From assembly GCA_964632485.1 (NCBI GenBank), contig CAZWDO010000024.1:1-15220 (forward strand): a stretch of DNA of 15,220 nucleotides, read 5' to 3'. Origin of the DNA: CAZWDO01 sp964632485 [NCBI: uncultured bacterium]. Lineage in GTDB: Bacteria; JAGOEH01. Below, in pieces: positions 1-7,484 of this stretch (its first letter is position 1; every line of letters starts with the position of its first letter). The notes beneath the pieces are model-generated. The model searched no databases. It saw only the letters and a program-made list of their open reading frames with translations, and was not told the origin of the DNA. Both the position numbers and the translations under genes were made by a program.

Positions 1-912
1 ACAAATTTGCATTACAATTCTACTACGGGTATTTCTGTCCGTGAAAATCTATGTTTGACCTTAATCAAAGGGAACTCGGATCAATATGAAAATTTGTCCC
101 ACGAGTTACACCGAATTCTTATCGATAGTTTATGTTGTAGCGACACTCTTTCGACTTTATTGATCATACCTACGGACAAACTCTATTACCTGCCGTTTGA
201 AAGTGTATTAGATAATGAAAATCGCTTTTTGATTCAAAATAAGAGTATCGCCTATCTGCCTTCATTGTTTTGTTTATCCATCGTTCCTCAAGTTGATGAA
301 AAATTCGAGAATCCAAAGATAGTTGGAATTGGTAACCCGGATTTGGGTATGCCGGATTTTGATTTGCCTTATTCCGAAGAAGAGATTTTAAGTATTAAAC
401 AGAATTTTCCCGAAACCCGGATTTTATTGCGTAACCTGGCGTCTGAAAAAAATCTCAAACAAATCGATAGCGCCGATATTCTTCATATCGCTTGTCATGG
501 CGATTTCGATGCCTATTTACCTGATTTTTCGTATTTAATGCTATGCGGAGATGAATCCGATGACGGGAATCTGTATTTGAACGAAATATGGGAATTGAAG
601 CTTTCTGTAAAGTTAACGGTAATCGCTTCATGTCAAACAGGTAAGGTGGATATTAATGCCGGCGACGATATCACAGGTATCAGCCAGTCTTTTTTTATTG
701 CCGGCAGTCAATCGATCATTGCCAGTTTCTGGAGTATTGATGATAAGGCGACCAGTATTTTAATGAAAAATTTTTATCAATCGCTTCGATCGGATATGAC
801 GATAAAAGATGCCCTCAGAAGCGCTAAATTGAAATTTATCAAAAGTCCCGTTCCGATTGAATATCATCATCCATTTTACTGGAGCGCGTTTTCTCTATTG
901 GGGAATTTTTAA
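1..912 (+). CDS. CHAT-domain caspase-like protease, C-terminal part
   Basis: The reading frame is open to the left edge, so the true start is outside the window; the first possible start (TTG at 7) is probably not real. About 303 residues are visible. They form a CHAT (caspase HetF associated with TPRs) peptidase domain. Numbered from the TTG, the catalytic histidine is H164 in HIACHG and the catalytic cysteine is C209 in ASCQTG. The following segment with FFIAGSQSIIASFW and the closing HPFYWSAFSLLGN are family hallmarks. CHAT proteins usually carry TPR repeats or other sensor domains upstream; none is visible here. Members act as cytosolic proteases in defence or cell-death systems (for example Craspase and gasdermin-activating proteases) or are of unknown role. 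The gene is visibly AT-rich: hand-counted 60-base lines give 32-40% GC, against 55-57% in the neighbouring oxidoreductase gene. Domain call sure; role open. Confidence 0.9.
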   Translation, partial: TNLHYNSTTGISVRENLCLTLIKGNSDQYENLSHELHRILIDSLCCSDTLSTLLIIPTDKLYYLPFESVLDNENRFLIQNKSIAYLPSLFCLSIVPQVDEKFENPKIVGIGNPDLGMPDFDLPYSEEEILSIKQNFPETRILLRNLASEKNLKQIDSADILHIACHGDFDAYLPDFSYLMLCGDESDDGNLYLNEIWELKLSVKLTVIASCQTGKVDINAGDDITGISQSFFIAGSQSIIASFWSIDDKATSILMKNFYQSLRSDMTIKDALRSAKLKFIKSPVPIEYHHPFYWSAFSLLGNF

Positions 913-1067
913 CTGATAATTGTTATTAGAAAATCAAAAATAGTTTGAAATATTCAGAGTGTCGTTCCGCAAGTTTGAGCGCTTAGAAATGACGAAACTC
1001 CTGTTGAAAAGAGCGCAAAACCGGTTAGCGCGGAATGGTATTCAGTCCCAATACAGATGGATTGCGG

Positions 1068-2357
1068 CTACCATATTTTCGTGATTTGCCGGGCGATCCG
1101 TTTCGCGAGCGCCATGATGGTGAGTATGGGCGGTTTTCCTAAGGAATGGGGCAGTAAGGAAGCATCGGCGACGTATAAATTTTCCGGCAAAAAACCATGA
1201 TGCAGGGTGGATGCTTCCGCTTCTGTTAATGGCAAGCTTCCGCCGGGATGTCCCGCATTAATCAGCCCTTCGACGATTTGCGAACGCTGGATGCCCATCA
1301 ATTTGAATAGCCGGTAAATATCTTCCCGAGCTGCGTTGAGATGTCGATGATCATCAGGGGTTAAATCTTTATAAATTTTGCGTCGTGTGATCCTGCCATG
1401 GGCATCGTCGGCCAGTTTAATCATAATACCGAAAATATCGGACGCTTTAGAGGCGCGCCATTGGGGATGGAAGAAGAAGCTTAGAGGATCAAAATAGGGG
1501 GAAAGGATGACATGATCGCGGCGGCTGATGAATGGCATGGGGAGTTCCCGGTTTTGCCAACTGGCCGGTAGCCGGGCCATTAAGGTTAATACCGGATCTA
1601 TAAAAAAACGGGGAGATGTTTCGATTCCCAACGCTTGTAATATACGGGGAGTACCAATTCCCCCAGCGCAAAGAATGACTGCATCAAAGGGCCATAGCCG
1701 TCGACTGTAACCTTGACGAACCCTAACGCCGGTAACATGATGGTTTTCAATTTCCAGATCGGTAACTTCACAACCCGGTAAGAGTTTGGCGCCTTTTTGC
1801 AGCGCTTTTTCCACCATATACCCGGCATGCCACTTGATATGATGAGGACATCCCAGGACGCAATGGCCGCAGTTACGGCATTGTTGGTAATTGCCCATCT
1901 TAGGTACAATTTCAACTTCCCATCCGCTTTCACGACAGGCATTGAAAAGCTGATGAGTGGGTGGATGCCATAGATGCTGATGCTCCAATGTTATGGGCAA
2001 TTCGCTTTTTAAAGCGCTGAACTCTTCATTGAGATCAAGTCCTATTTGTTTTAGATCTTCGTTACAATCTACGGCATTCCCGCAGGAAAGGGTGGTAGAG
2101 CCACCGACGCATCGTCCCCAAACCAGCGGGATGCCGTTGCTGGCCCGTGTAACACGCATGGCCGGGAAAAACCATTGGATCATGCGTTCATCGCGAATAA
2201 GACGGGTGGGACGCAAGGCGTCCAGTAGGCTTATGGGCCAGGCGAAAGAATGAAATGGCGCTCCGGCTTCCAACAGCAAAACTTCAGCCTTTCCGGCTAA
2301 TTCCGCCGCCATCATGGCTCCGCCCGCGCCGCTGCCCACTATGGCAATACGTTTCAT
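1068..2357 (-). CDS. GMC family oxidoreductase, long-chain alcohol oxidase-like
   Basis: A 429-residue FAD-dependent GMC oxidoreductase, expected to oxidise an alcohol or a similar group. The N-terminus carries the dinucleotide-binding motif VGSGAGG (7-13) ending with the ribose-binding E30. GRCVGGSTTLSCGN (81-94) is the typical GMC flavin-contact loop. Residues 160-170, CRNCGHCVLGC, give four cysteines spaced CxxCxxCxxxC; a similar Cys-rich loop occurs in plant and bacterial long-chain fatty alcohol oxidases, and it could also hold a metal or Fe-S cluster. The C-terminal GMC_oxred_C part has H370 in GHPGGS and VADASLLP (396-403). The second catalytic position, usually Asn or His in GxNP, reads GKPP (407-410) here. 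A good ribosome site (AAGGAG, about 7 bases upstream of ATG) supports the start. It is the last gene of the leftward operon, 39 bases after the previous stop. Substrate unknown; a lipid alcohol is inferred from context. Confidence 0.88.
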   Translation of the reverse strand: MKRIAIVGSGAGGAMMAAELAGKAEVLLLEAGAPFHSFAWPISLLDALRPTRLIRDERMIQWFFPAMRVTRASNGIPLVWGRCVGGSTTLSCGNAVDCNEDLKQIGLDLNEEFSALKSELPITLEHQHLWHPPTHQLFNACRESGWEVEIVPKMGNYQQCRNCGHCVLGCPHHIKWHAGYMVEKALQKGAKLLPGCEVTDLEIENHHVTGVRVRQGYSRRLWPFDAVILCAGGIGTPRILQALGIETSPRFFIDPVLTLMARLPASWQNRELPMPFISRRDHVILSPYFDPLSFFFHPQWRASKASDIFGIMIKLADDAHGRITRRKIYKDLTPDDHRHLNAAREDIYRLFKLMGIQRSQIVEGLINAGHPGGSLPLTEAEASTLHHGFLPENLYVADASLLPHSLGKPPILTIMALAKRIARQITKIW

Positions 2358-2396
2358 GCGCGCTCCTTTTTTAATGACCTTGCATTGTCGGTTTAT

Positions 2397-3011
2397 TCAA
2401 GATTCAACGACTTCGTGTTCCGTTTGCCCCGCCGCCATCCGGTATGCCGAAATCCCGGCGAATCGTTTTTTATTGCGCGGTGTTCGATTACACTGTATAA
2501 TTTGACACCCGGGGGACGGGTCGGTGAACCGACGGCTGAATTTGAAATGCCCGTTCCCCAACAACCCATCCATCAGTCCCCGATCCATATACCCCATGAA
2601 GCGGCAGGTTCTCAGATCGTAAATGTTTTTGAAATAGCATTCCCTGACAATCAGTTCGCCCGGCTGAACCGATTCAATGGCGATCCCCAGGAAGGTATAA
2701 ACTGCGCGGATTATATAATAAAAAAAAGGCCAGCCACGTTTAAATTTAAATAATGAAAGGCTGAAACGAACCATTCTTCCCCAGTTCCAGGCCAATTGAT
2801 AGATTGTTATCGCGCGCTGTTTCGCGCGTTGGGGATTCCTGTATAGTTCCTGAACACGGGAATGAGTATAATGCGCCAGAGAACTCCGCAAAACTGATAG
2901 ATTGCTATGAAATTCATAGGGAAAGCGTCCTCCAAGTCGCGAACGTAATCCCAGGATCAGGCTGATTAAAAATATTTTGGAAATAAAACCGACAAGAGTA
3001 TCTCTCAGCAT
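2397..3011 (-). CDS. ATC-hydrolase-family-like small protein, function unknown
   Basis: A 204-residue protein. Its N-terminus has a hydrophobic stretch (about 6-21) that could be a membrane anchor or amphipathic helix, followed by a basic helical middle. The C-terminal half (about 110-176) follows the pattern I know from the L-2-amino-thiazoline-4-carboxylic acid hydrolase (PF14196) family: REC at C125, a second Cys at C136, YMDRGLMDGLLG (141-152, with D143), a beta segment HFKFSRR, and a closing Cys pair (C169, C174). Family members mostly have no proven enzyme activity. The tail after 175 is basic and probably disordered. It sits between the reductase-ligase fusion and the GMC oxidoreductase on the same strand, so a role in the same lipid pathway, as an enzyme or small binding protein, is inferred. 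The ribosome site before this ATG is weak (GGAAAAAA). A + strand frame across the same bases has no family resemblance and is taken as a shadow. Confidence 0.6.
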   Translation of the reverse strand: MLRDTLVGFISKIFLISLILGLRSRLGGRFPYEFHSNLSVLRSSLAHYTHSRVQELYRNPQRAKQRAITIYQLAWNWGRMVRFSLSLFKFKRGWPFFYYIIRAVYTFLGIAIESVQPGELIVRECYFKNIYDLRTCRFMGYMDRGLMDGLLGNGHFKFSRRFTDPSPGCQIIQCNRTPRNKKRFAGISAYRMAAGQTEHEVVES

Positions 3012-3044
3012 CGATTTTTTTCCATGGCATTAAAATTTTGTATC

Positions 3045-3164
3045 ATCGATTCCCGTCGGATGGAAGGGAATGGTTCCTTATATTTATTCTTTTTATTGGT
3101 AGATGGCGTATCGCGGGGTAGAAAATTATGATGGTGGTTTGGAAGATGTTTGTTCGGAATCGAT
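3045..3164. repeat. Nine-bp inverted repeat flanking the gap between two operon genes
   Basis: ATCGATTCC (3045-3053) and GGAATCGAT (3156-3164) are exact reverse complements at the two ends of the 158-base gap between the reductase-ligase stop and the start of the small ATC-hydrolase-like gene. The gap is much longer than the others in this operon. No gene and no good promoter is visible in it. The arms could mark a small inserted element or an RNA structure, or be chance. Confidence 0.35.
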
Positions 3165-3169
3165 TACGA

Positions 3170-6001
3170 TTATTCATATAGGTTTTGAATGATGGCATGA
3201 AATTTTTTTAAAAGGATATGGCGCCGAAGTTTAAGATTCGGCGTCAACTCGCCGTCCCGGATAGAAAGCGGTTGTTCCATGAGCCGCCATTTTTTTATGC
3301 GGCAATGGGCGGGAAGCTCCTGGTTTATATCGTTAATCGTTGCGCTAATAATATGCAGCAGGGAAGATTTATCCGAATCGGGTTCCGCCCAAAGGAGAGC
3401 GCCGCAGAAGGGCTGCTGGTCGCCGATGAGGAGCGAGCATTGGATGCCGGGGATTATATTAAGTCGGGTTTCAATGGGTTGGGGGTTGATGTTTTTCCCG
3501 TAAGACGTAATGAGGATATCTTTTTTCCGGCCGGAAAGTATCAAATAACCGTCATCATCCAGCTCTCCCAAATCGCCCGTGTGAAGAATCCCCTTGTTAG
3601 TTGGCAATTCCAGACTTTGCAAATTTTCCCAAATAGCGCTGCAAGTCGTGTTGCTCGCTTCATTTTTAGCTATCCGGTTTTTTTCGGCGAACTCATTGGC
3701 GCTAATCAGAATCGATGTAAGTTGCTGGAGGGTATAGCCAATCTGGGGGCCTTGAACGGCAATTTCATGGTCTATCTTTAGAGTAATGGATGTTTGCGGG
3801 AGTCTTTCGCCTACTGTTTGCAGATGATTGCGCCCGGGAAGATTAATGCTGATCAGGGGAGCTTCGGTAAGTCCGTATGCATTATGAATTTCAATGCCCA
3901 TCGAGCGAAAATCGTTAAGTAAACCCTGATCAATAGGGGCGGAACCGGTAATCAGCCATTGGCAGCGGTTTAATCCGGTCATAGATTGAAGCAAACTCCC
4001 TGCTATTTTTTGTAAAGCGGGGGTGGTCGCCATTTTTCTAAACCAGGTCTGGTTATAGAACCGGTGATGAATTTTTTCATAGAGCCGGGGAACAGAGAAA
4101 AAAATTGTGGGTTTCACTTTTCTTAAGGCATAAGCTGCATCTTTGATTTGATCCAGAAAGGTAATGGAAATTCGGCCGGGAAGATAATAGGGGGTATAGA
4201 GTCCCATAATTCCTTCCACCACATGGTTCATTGGCAGAAAGGAAAGATAACGCATGGGTATCCGTGTCGTTTCGCAGGGGAGAAAGGAGGCAATTGTTTC
4301 GGCTATCCAGCGTATCTGTCGATGTGTGAAGAAAACAGGTTGCGCTATTCCGGTGGTTCCTGAACTATAGCGTATCGTGGCGATTTGGTTTGGATTGACT
4401 TCAACGAGAGGTAAATCAGGGATCTGCTGGCCGGTTTTTAGAAATTCATCCCAGTTTATGCCAGTCATATTATCGGGAGGATGGGTACAGAAAAATATAA
4501 TCGGTATGGAGGTGGGGAGTTGATTTAAATCAAATTCTACTTTTTCGATTCCCCAGGCCAGCGCCCGGGGTTTTGTTTCCGCCAGGATATCCTGTATTTC
4601 ACGCAAGGGACTGGTGAAATAAAGCGGAACCGTGATAATGCCGGCCAATCCGCAAGCAATATCCAAAATCGCATAACGATGTGAATTGACGCCGATAATC
4701 GCCAGGCGATCGCCTGGTTTGAATCCGGACGCCAACAATGCATTCAAGGTTTGGCGGATCGCGCTTTTTATTTGAGCGGCAGGGATGTGAAGCTGCTTAC
4801 GGTGGCGCATATCCCGGTATTGAATTGTAGCCTGTTGCCGCTCTATTTGGTGGAGCGCTTGTTCAGCGGGAGTTCTGTCTGAGCGATGCAGGAAATGGTG
4901 ATTAACCCCGAAACGCAATAAACGCGGCAGATACTCGGTCCAGGAATATGGCCACTGTGGAGTGAAGGCTTCGCATCGGTCCCGGCTGAAGCGAGGTTGA
5001 TGGATAAAATAGGGAATCAGGCGGGTTAAGCCCTGTATTGAATGAGGCAAAAAAGGATGGAGCGGTTCGATGATTTTATTGGATAATAAGCGGTTAGCGC
5101 CAATAAAGGTTATATCCGGCCATTGGCCATCCAGATAGTTTCGGCACCACTCAGTAACGGCGTTAAATAATCTTTCCACAGTCGGAGTATCCGATTCAGG
5201 CGCGGTTAGATGAAAGGTATATCCCACACTCATGGGATTAAGCGTGATATCAGCAATGGTTCCGGCTACGTAATCGACGGGAACGAAATTGAGTGGCAGG
5301 GAGGGATCCACCGGCCAAATTCTCATTTTTTTCTGGATATAAGCGCGAAATGCCAAATATAGTGTATTAAAGGTTTTGATCCACCCAGTACGGGAATCGC
5401 CGACCACCATGCCCGGACGAAAAATGGTCATGGGAATCTCAGTCGCCATTTCTCGAACAATACGTTCCCCTTCATATTTCGTTTGCTCATAGGCATTAGA
5501 AAAAGACGGGCGGTTGAGCAGTGTGTCTTCTGATAGATTGGCGGAGGTTTGGCCGCATACATAAGCCGTGGAGATATGGGAAAAACGTTGGAATTGTCCA
5601 TGACGGCAGCAATTTTTTGCCAGTTTCAGCATATTAGCCGAGGCGTCAATATTGAGTCGCTGCAACTCGCTGAGGGGAGCAGTAATGCGCCAAACTCCGG
5701 CGCTGTGGATAATATGGCTGATATTTTCCCACAATTGATGATGAGTTTCGATATCGATGCCCAAACCGGGAGAGCTTATATCGGCGGGTATCAGATGGAT
5801 GCGGGAATTATAGTTTTCCAGTAAATGCGGGAAGTCCCACCATTGTCGTTGGAGTCGGGTTCGGGCATGGTTGGGAGAGGATGCTCGGATCAGCAGCCAT
5901 ATATGAGCCTGAGTATTTTCAAGAAGATAATCGCAGAGAATGGTCCCAATAAATCCGGTGGCGCCGCTGATGAGTATTTGAGGGGTGGGGGCTGTCATCA
6001 T
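3170..6001 (-). CDS. Thioester/fatty acyl reductase fused to long-chain acyl-CoA synthetase-like ligase
   Basis: A two-domain enzyme of 943 residues when started at the ATG that overlaps the previous stop as ATGA; an in-frame ATG at 6016 would add five residues. Residues 1-375 are an extended SDR reductase of the thioester-reductase/fatty acyl-CoA reductase type: NAD(P)-binding GATGFIG (13-19), HISTAYVCG (142-150), the catalytic pair Y171 and K175 in YEQTK, and RPGMVVGDSRTGW (195-207). Residues about 385-943 are an ANL-superfamily adenylating enzyme most like long-chain acyl-CoA synthetases: P-loop YSSGTTG (545-551), FLPMNHVVEG, VPRLYEKIHHRFY, NAYGLTE (707-713), HTGD (807-810), GRKKD (824-828) and the C-terminal catalytic lysine K924 in GELTPNLK. 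The likely chemistry is ATP-dependent activation of a long-chain acid, then NAD(P)H reduction of the thioester to aldehyde or alcohol. The order is the reverse of carboxylic acid reductases (A-carrier-R), and no phosphopantetheine site is visible, so CoA or a separate ACP would have to carry the acyl group. Second gene of its operon. Confidence 0.9.
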   Translation of the reverse strand: MMTAPTPQILISGATGFIGTILCDYLLENTQAHIWLLIRASSPNHARTRLQRQWWDFPHLLENYNSRIHLIPADISSPGLGIDIETHHQLWENISHIIHSAGVWRITAPLSELQRLNIDASANMLKLAKNCCRHGQFQRFSHISTAYVCGQTSANLSEDTLLNRPSFSNAYEQTKYEGERIVREMATEIPMTIFRPGMVVGDSRTGWIKTFNTLYLAFRAYIQKKMRIWPVDPSLPLNFVPVDYVAGTIADITLNPMSVGYTFHLTAPESDTPTVERLFNAVTEWCRNYLDGQWPDITFIGANRLLSNKIIEPLHPFLPHSIQGLTRLIPYFIHQPRFSRDRCEAFTPQWPYSWTEYLPRLLRFGVNHHFLHRSDRTPAEQALHQIERQQATIQYRDMRHRKQLHIPAAQIKSAIRQTLNALLASGFKPGDRLAIIGVNSHRYAILDIACGLAGIITVPLYFTSPLREIQDILAETKPRALAWGIEKVEFDLNQLPTSIPIIFFCTHPPDNMTGINWDEFLKTGQQIPDLPLVEVNPNQIATIRYSSGTTGIAQPVFFTHRQIRWIAETIASFLPCETTRIPMRYLSFLPMNHVVEGIMGLYTPYYLPGRISITFLDQIKDAAYALRKVKPTIFFSVPRLYEKIHHRFYNQTWFRKMATTPALQKIAGSLLQSMTGLNRCQWLITGSAPIDQGLLNDFRSMGIEIHNAYGLTEAPLISINLPGRNHLQTVGERLPQTSITLKIDHEIAVQGPQIGYTLQQLTSILISANEFAEKNRIAKNEASNTTCSAIWENLQSLELPTNKGILHTGDLGELDDDGYLILSGRKKDILITSYGKNINPQPIETRLNIIPGIQCSLLIGDQQPFCGALLWAEPDSDKSSLLHIISATINDINQELPAHCRIKKWRLMEQPLSIRDGELTPNLKLRRHILLKKFHAIIQNLYE

Positions 6002-7215
6002 GGGCGGGTTTTCCATCCGTGGGCGTTGAGGAAAGAGCGCAATATTTGGCGATTCTCTCGGGAGCGAGCCACAAATTCAGAGTAAGCATTTTGGATATGT
6101 TTCTCTTCTTGCAAATGATGACTCAAAACATCGGTGATGGCTGCAACCAATTTGTCATAAGAATCGGGGAATTGGGAGATGGTGAAAAACCGATGGGCCA
6201 GGTTTAATTCCCGGTAGAGTTGGTGAAGTCGTTGATCATGGCCGATCGCTATTTGAGGGACACTTCCCCCTAAGGATAAAATAGCGGCGTGGTAACGCGA
6301 GGTTAATAAAAAATGGAGCGCGCGTAAACGGGATGTAATAGCGAAAGCATCATATTCACGGGCAGAAATAATTTGAATTTTTTCCCGCAAGGTCGAGCGC
6401 TCATATATTTCGCGGCAAAAGGGTTCATCCAGCGCTTCCATGGCAAAAATAAGCAAAGGGCGATCCTCTTTTTGAATTAGCTGGTCGCATAATCCGGCAT
6501 ACATGGTCAGTAATTGATTTCGTTGATGAATTCGTTGCGTTGATTGGGAAAAATAGTAGGGCCAGCGATAGCATTGTTTTTTACCACCCCATAAACGGAT
6601 TTTTACCGGCCAGATAGTCACATCGACCGGAGCCAGGCCCCAGGGGCGCTCTTTAATCGCGGGTCGTGTTTCCGCTTCGCTTGCCAGGCATCCAAATTCC
6701 AACGCGTTATCGGCGGAAACGACGAGGGGCGCTGTTATTCCATATTCCCGGAGGATATGGGATGCCTGGTGGGAGCGGGTGATAATTAATGATGATTTTG
6801 ATGCTATTTTTCGTATTAAATAGCGGTTGAGTGGGGAACGGATCGGCCCGGCATCGACTGCATACGCTAAAAGAGGCTTATGGTAGTAAAATGCGCATTG
6901 CGTGCTCCAGAGAAAAAACCAAAGCAGGACGGATGACCAGCTTTCCATATAAGTACTGCCCTCAACCAGAAGTATCAGATCATGCTCGCGGACCAGACGG
7001 GCTATTTGCGCGAGAAAAAAGGGTGAAAGATTAATAATGCGGATATGTTCAGTGGGGGTTAAGTATCGTTTAAGGTTAGCCGGATTAAGTGATGGTATTG
7101 TGATTTGAAATGGTTGATTCAGTGTTTGAAAAAGATCGCGAATATCCTGAAGAAGCAAGGCTTCCGCGCCCGTATTGTTGGCGCCGTTATAACCGATAAT
7201 AAGTATTTTCAGCAT
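5998..7215 (-). CDS. Polysaccharide pyruvyl transferase family protein
   Basis: A 405-residue CsaB/WcaK-type protein (PF04230). The N-terminus has the family signature IIGYNGANNTGAEA (6-19). Further family landmarks are ILLVEGSTYMES (81-92), YAVDAGPIRS (118-127), a segment ITRSHQASHILREYGI (145-160), SADN (167-170) and the C-terminal SRYHAAI (306-312). Characterised members transfer pyruvate from phosphoenolpyruvate to a sugar of a cell-surface polymer; many relatives have unknown acceptors, so the exact reaction is uncertain. It is the first gene of the leftward operon, about 130 bases downstream of a good promoter. Its stop codon overlaps the start of the reductase-ligase gene, which implies translational coupling. 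The ribosome site is weak. Its pairing with lipid-modifying enzymes suggests a glycolipid or lipid-linked saccharide as target, which is inference. Confidence 0.85.
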   Translation of the reverse strand: MLKILIIGYNGANNTGAEALLLQDIRDLFQTLNQPFQITIPSLNPANLKRYLTPTEHIRIINLSPFFLAQIARLVREHDLILLVEGSTYMESWSSVLLWFFLWSTQCAFYYHKPLLAYAVDAGPIRSPLNRYLIRKIASKSSLIITRSHQASHILREYGITAPLVVSADNALEFGCLASEAETRPAIKERPWGLAPVDVTIWPVKIRLWGGKKQCYRWPYYFSQSTQRIHQRNQLLTMYAGLCDQLIQKEDRPLLIFAMEALDEPFCREIYERSTLREKIQIISAREYDAFAITSRLRALHFLLTSRYHAAILSLGGSVPQIAIGHDQRLHQLYRELNLAHRFFTISQFPDSYDKLVAAITDVLSHHLQEEKHIQNAYSEFVARSRENRQILRSFLNAHGWKTRP

Positions 7216-7349
7216 AAATCAAACCATTTTAAACGTTAGATAGTCGATTGAAACCATATCTCCAACAATGAGCATTGCTAAATATATCCGTGTTGCAATA
7301 GGTTGTTCGCAATCGCGCTGAACAGTGTTCGGAAGCAATATCCTATTAA

Positions 7350-7378
7350 ATTATACGTAAATTTTAATAATAATTCAA
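7350..7378 (-). promoter_or_regulatory. Sigma70-like promoter of the pyruvyl transferase-GMC operon
   Basis: On the minus strand a -35 box TTGAAT (7378-7373) and a perfect -10 box TATAAT (7355-7350) are separated by 17 bases. Transcription would start near 7343, giving a leader of about 128 bases before the ATG at 7215. The -35 box lies back to back with that of the transporter promoter, 27 bases away, so both directions may share a regulator. Confidence 0.6.
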
Positions 7379-7405
7379 GGGAAAAATTTATACATCGAAT
7401 GGAGC

Positions 7406-7434
7406 TTGACATTTTGTGATACTTGATTTATATT
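7406..7434 (+). promoter_or_regulatory. Sigma70-like promoter of the DMT transporter gene
   Basis: A consensus -35 box TTGACA (7406-7411), a 17-base spacer and a -10 box TATATT (7429-7434). The expected start is near 7441, about 44 bases before the ATG at 7485. The boxes, the spacing and the flanking GCTTGACATTT are shared with the promoter at 9562-9590. Confidence 0.7.
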
Positions 7435-7484
7435 TAAGGCACTGTTTTTTCACCTGTGTATATTGATATCAAGGAGTGTTAATT

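Noticed and set aside
913-1067. Terminator between the convergent CHAT and GMC genes
   Set aside because: TTCCGC (965-970) and GCGGAA (1029-1034) can pair but are 58 bases apart and no T-run follows, so no terminator is called.
2385-2753. Open frame of about 120 residues on the + strand
   Set aside because: It lies opposite the minus-strand ATC-hydrolase-like gene, has no recognisable features, and has the wrong strand for the operon.
3218-3781. Open frame of 187 residues on the + strand
   Set aside because: It is antisense to the adenylating domain, whose motifs are clear on the other strand.
6002-6016. Upstream ATG for the reductase-ligase gene
   Set aside because: Possible, but the ATG at 6001 makes an ATGA overlap with the previous stop, the usual coupled arrangement; the extra five residues add nothing to the fold.
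7476-7484. GTG start for the transporter, three codons upstream
   Set aside because: It overlaps the AAGGAG ribosome site that serves the ATG at 7485 at normal spacing.
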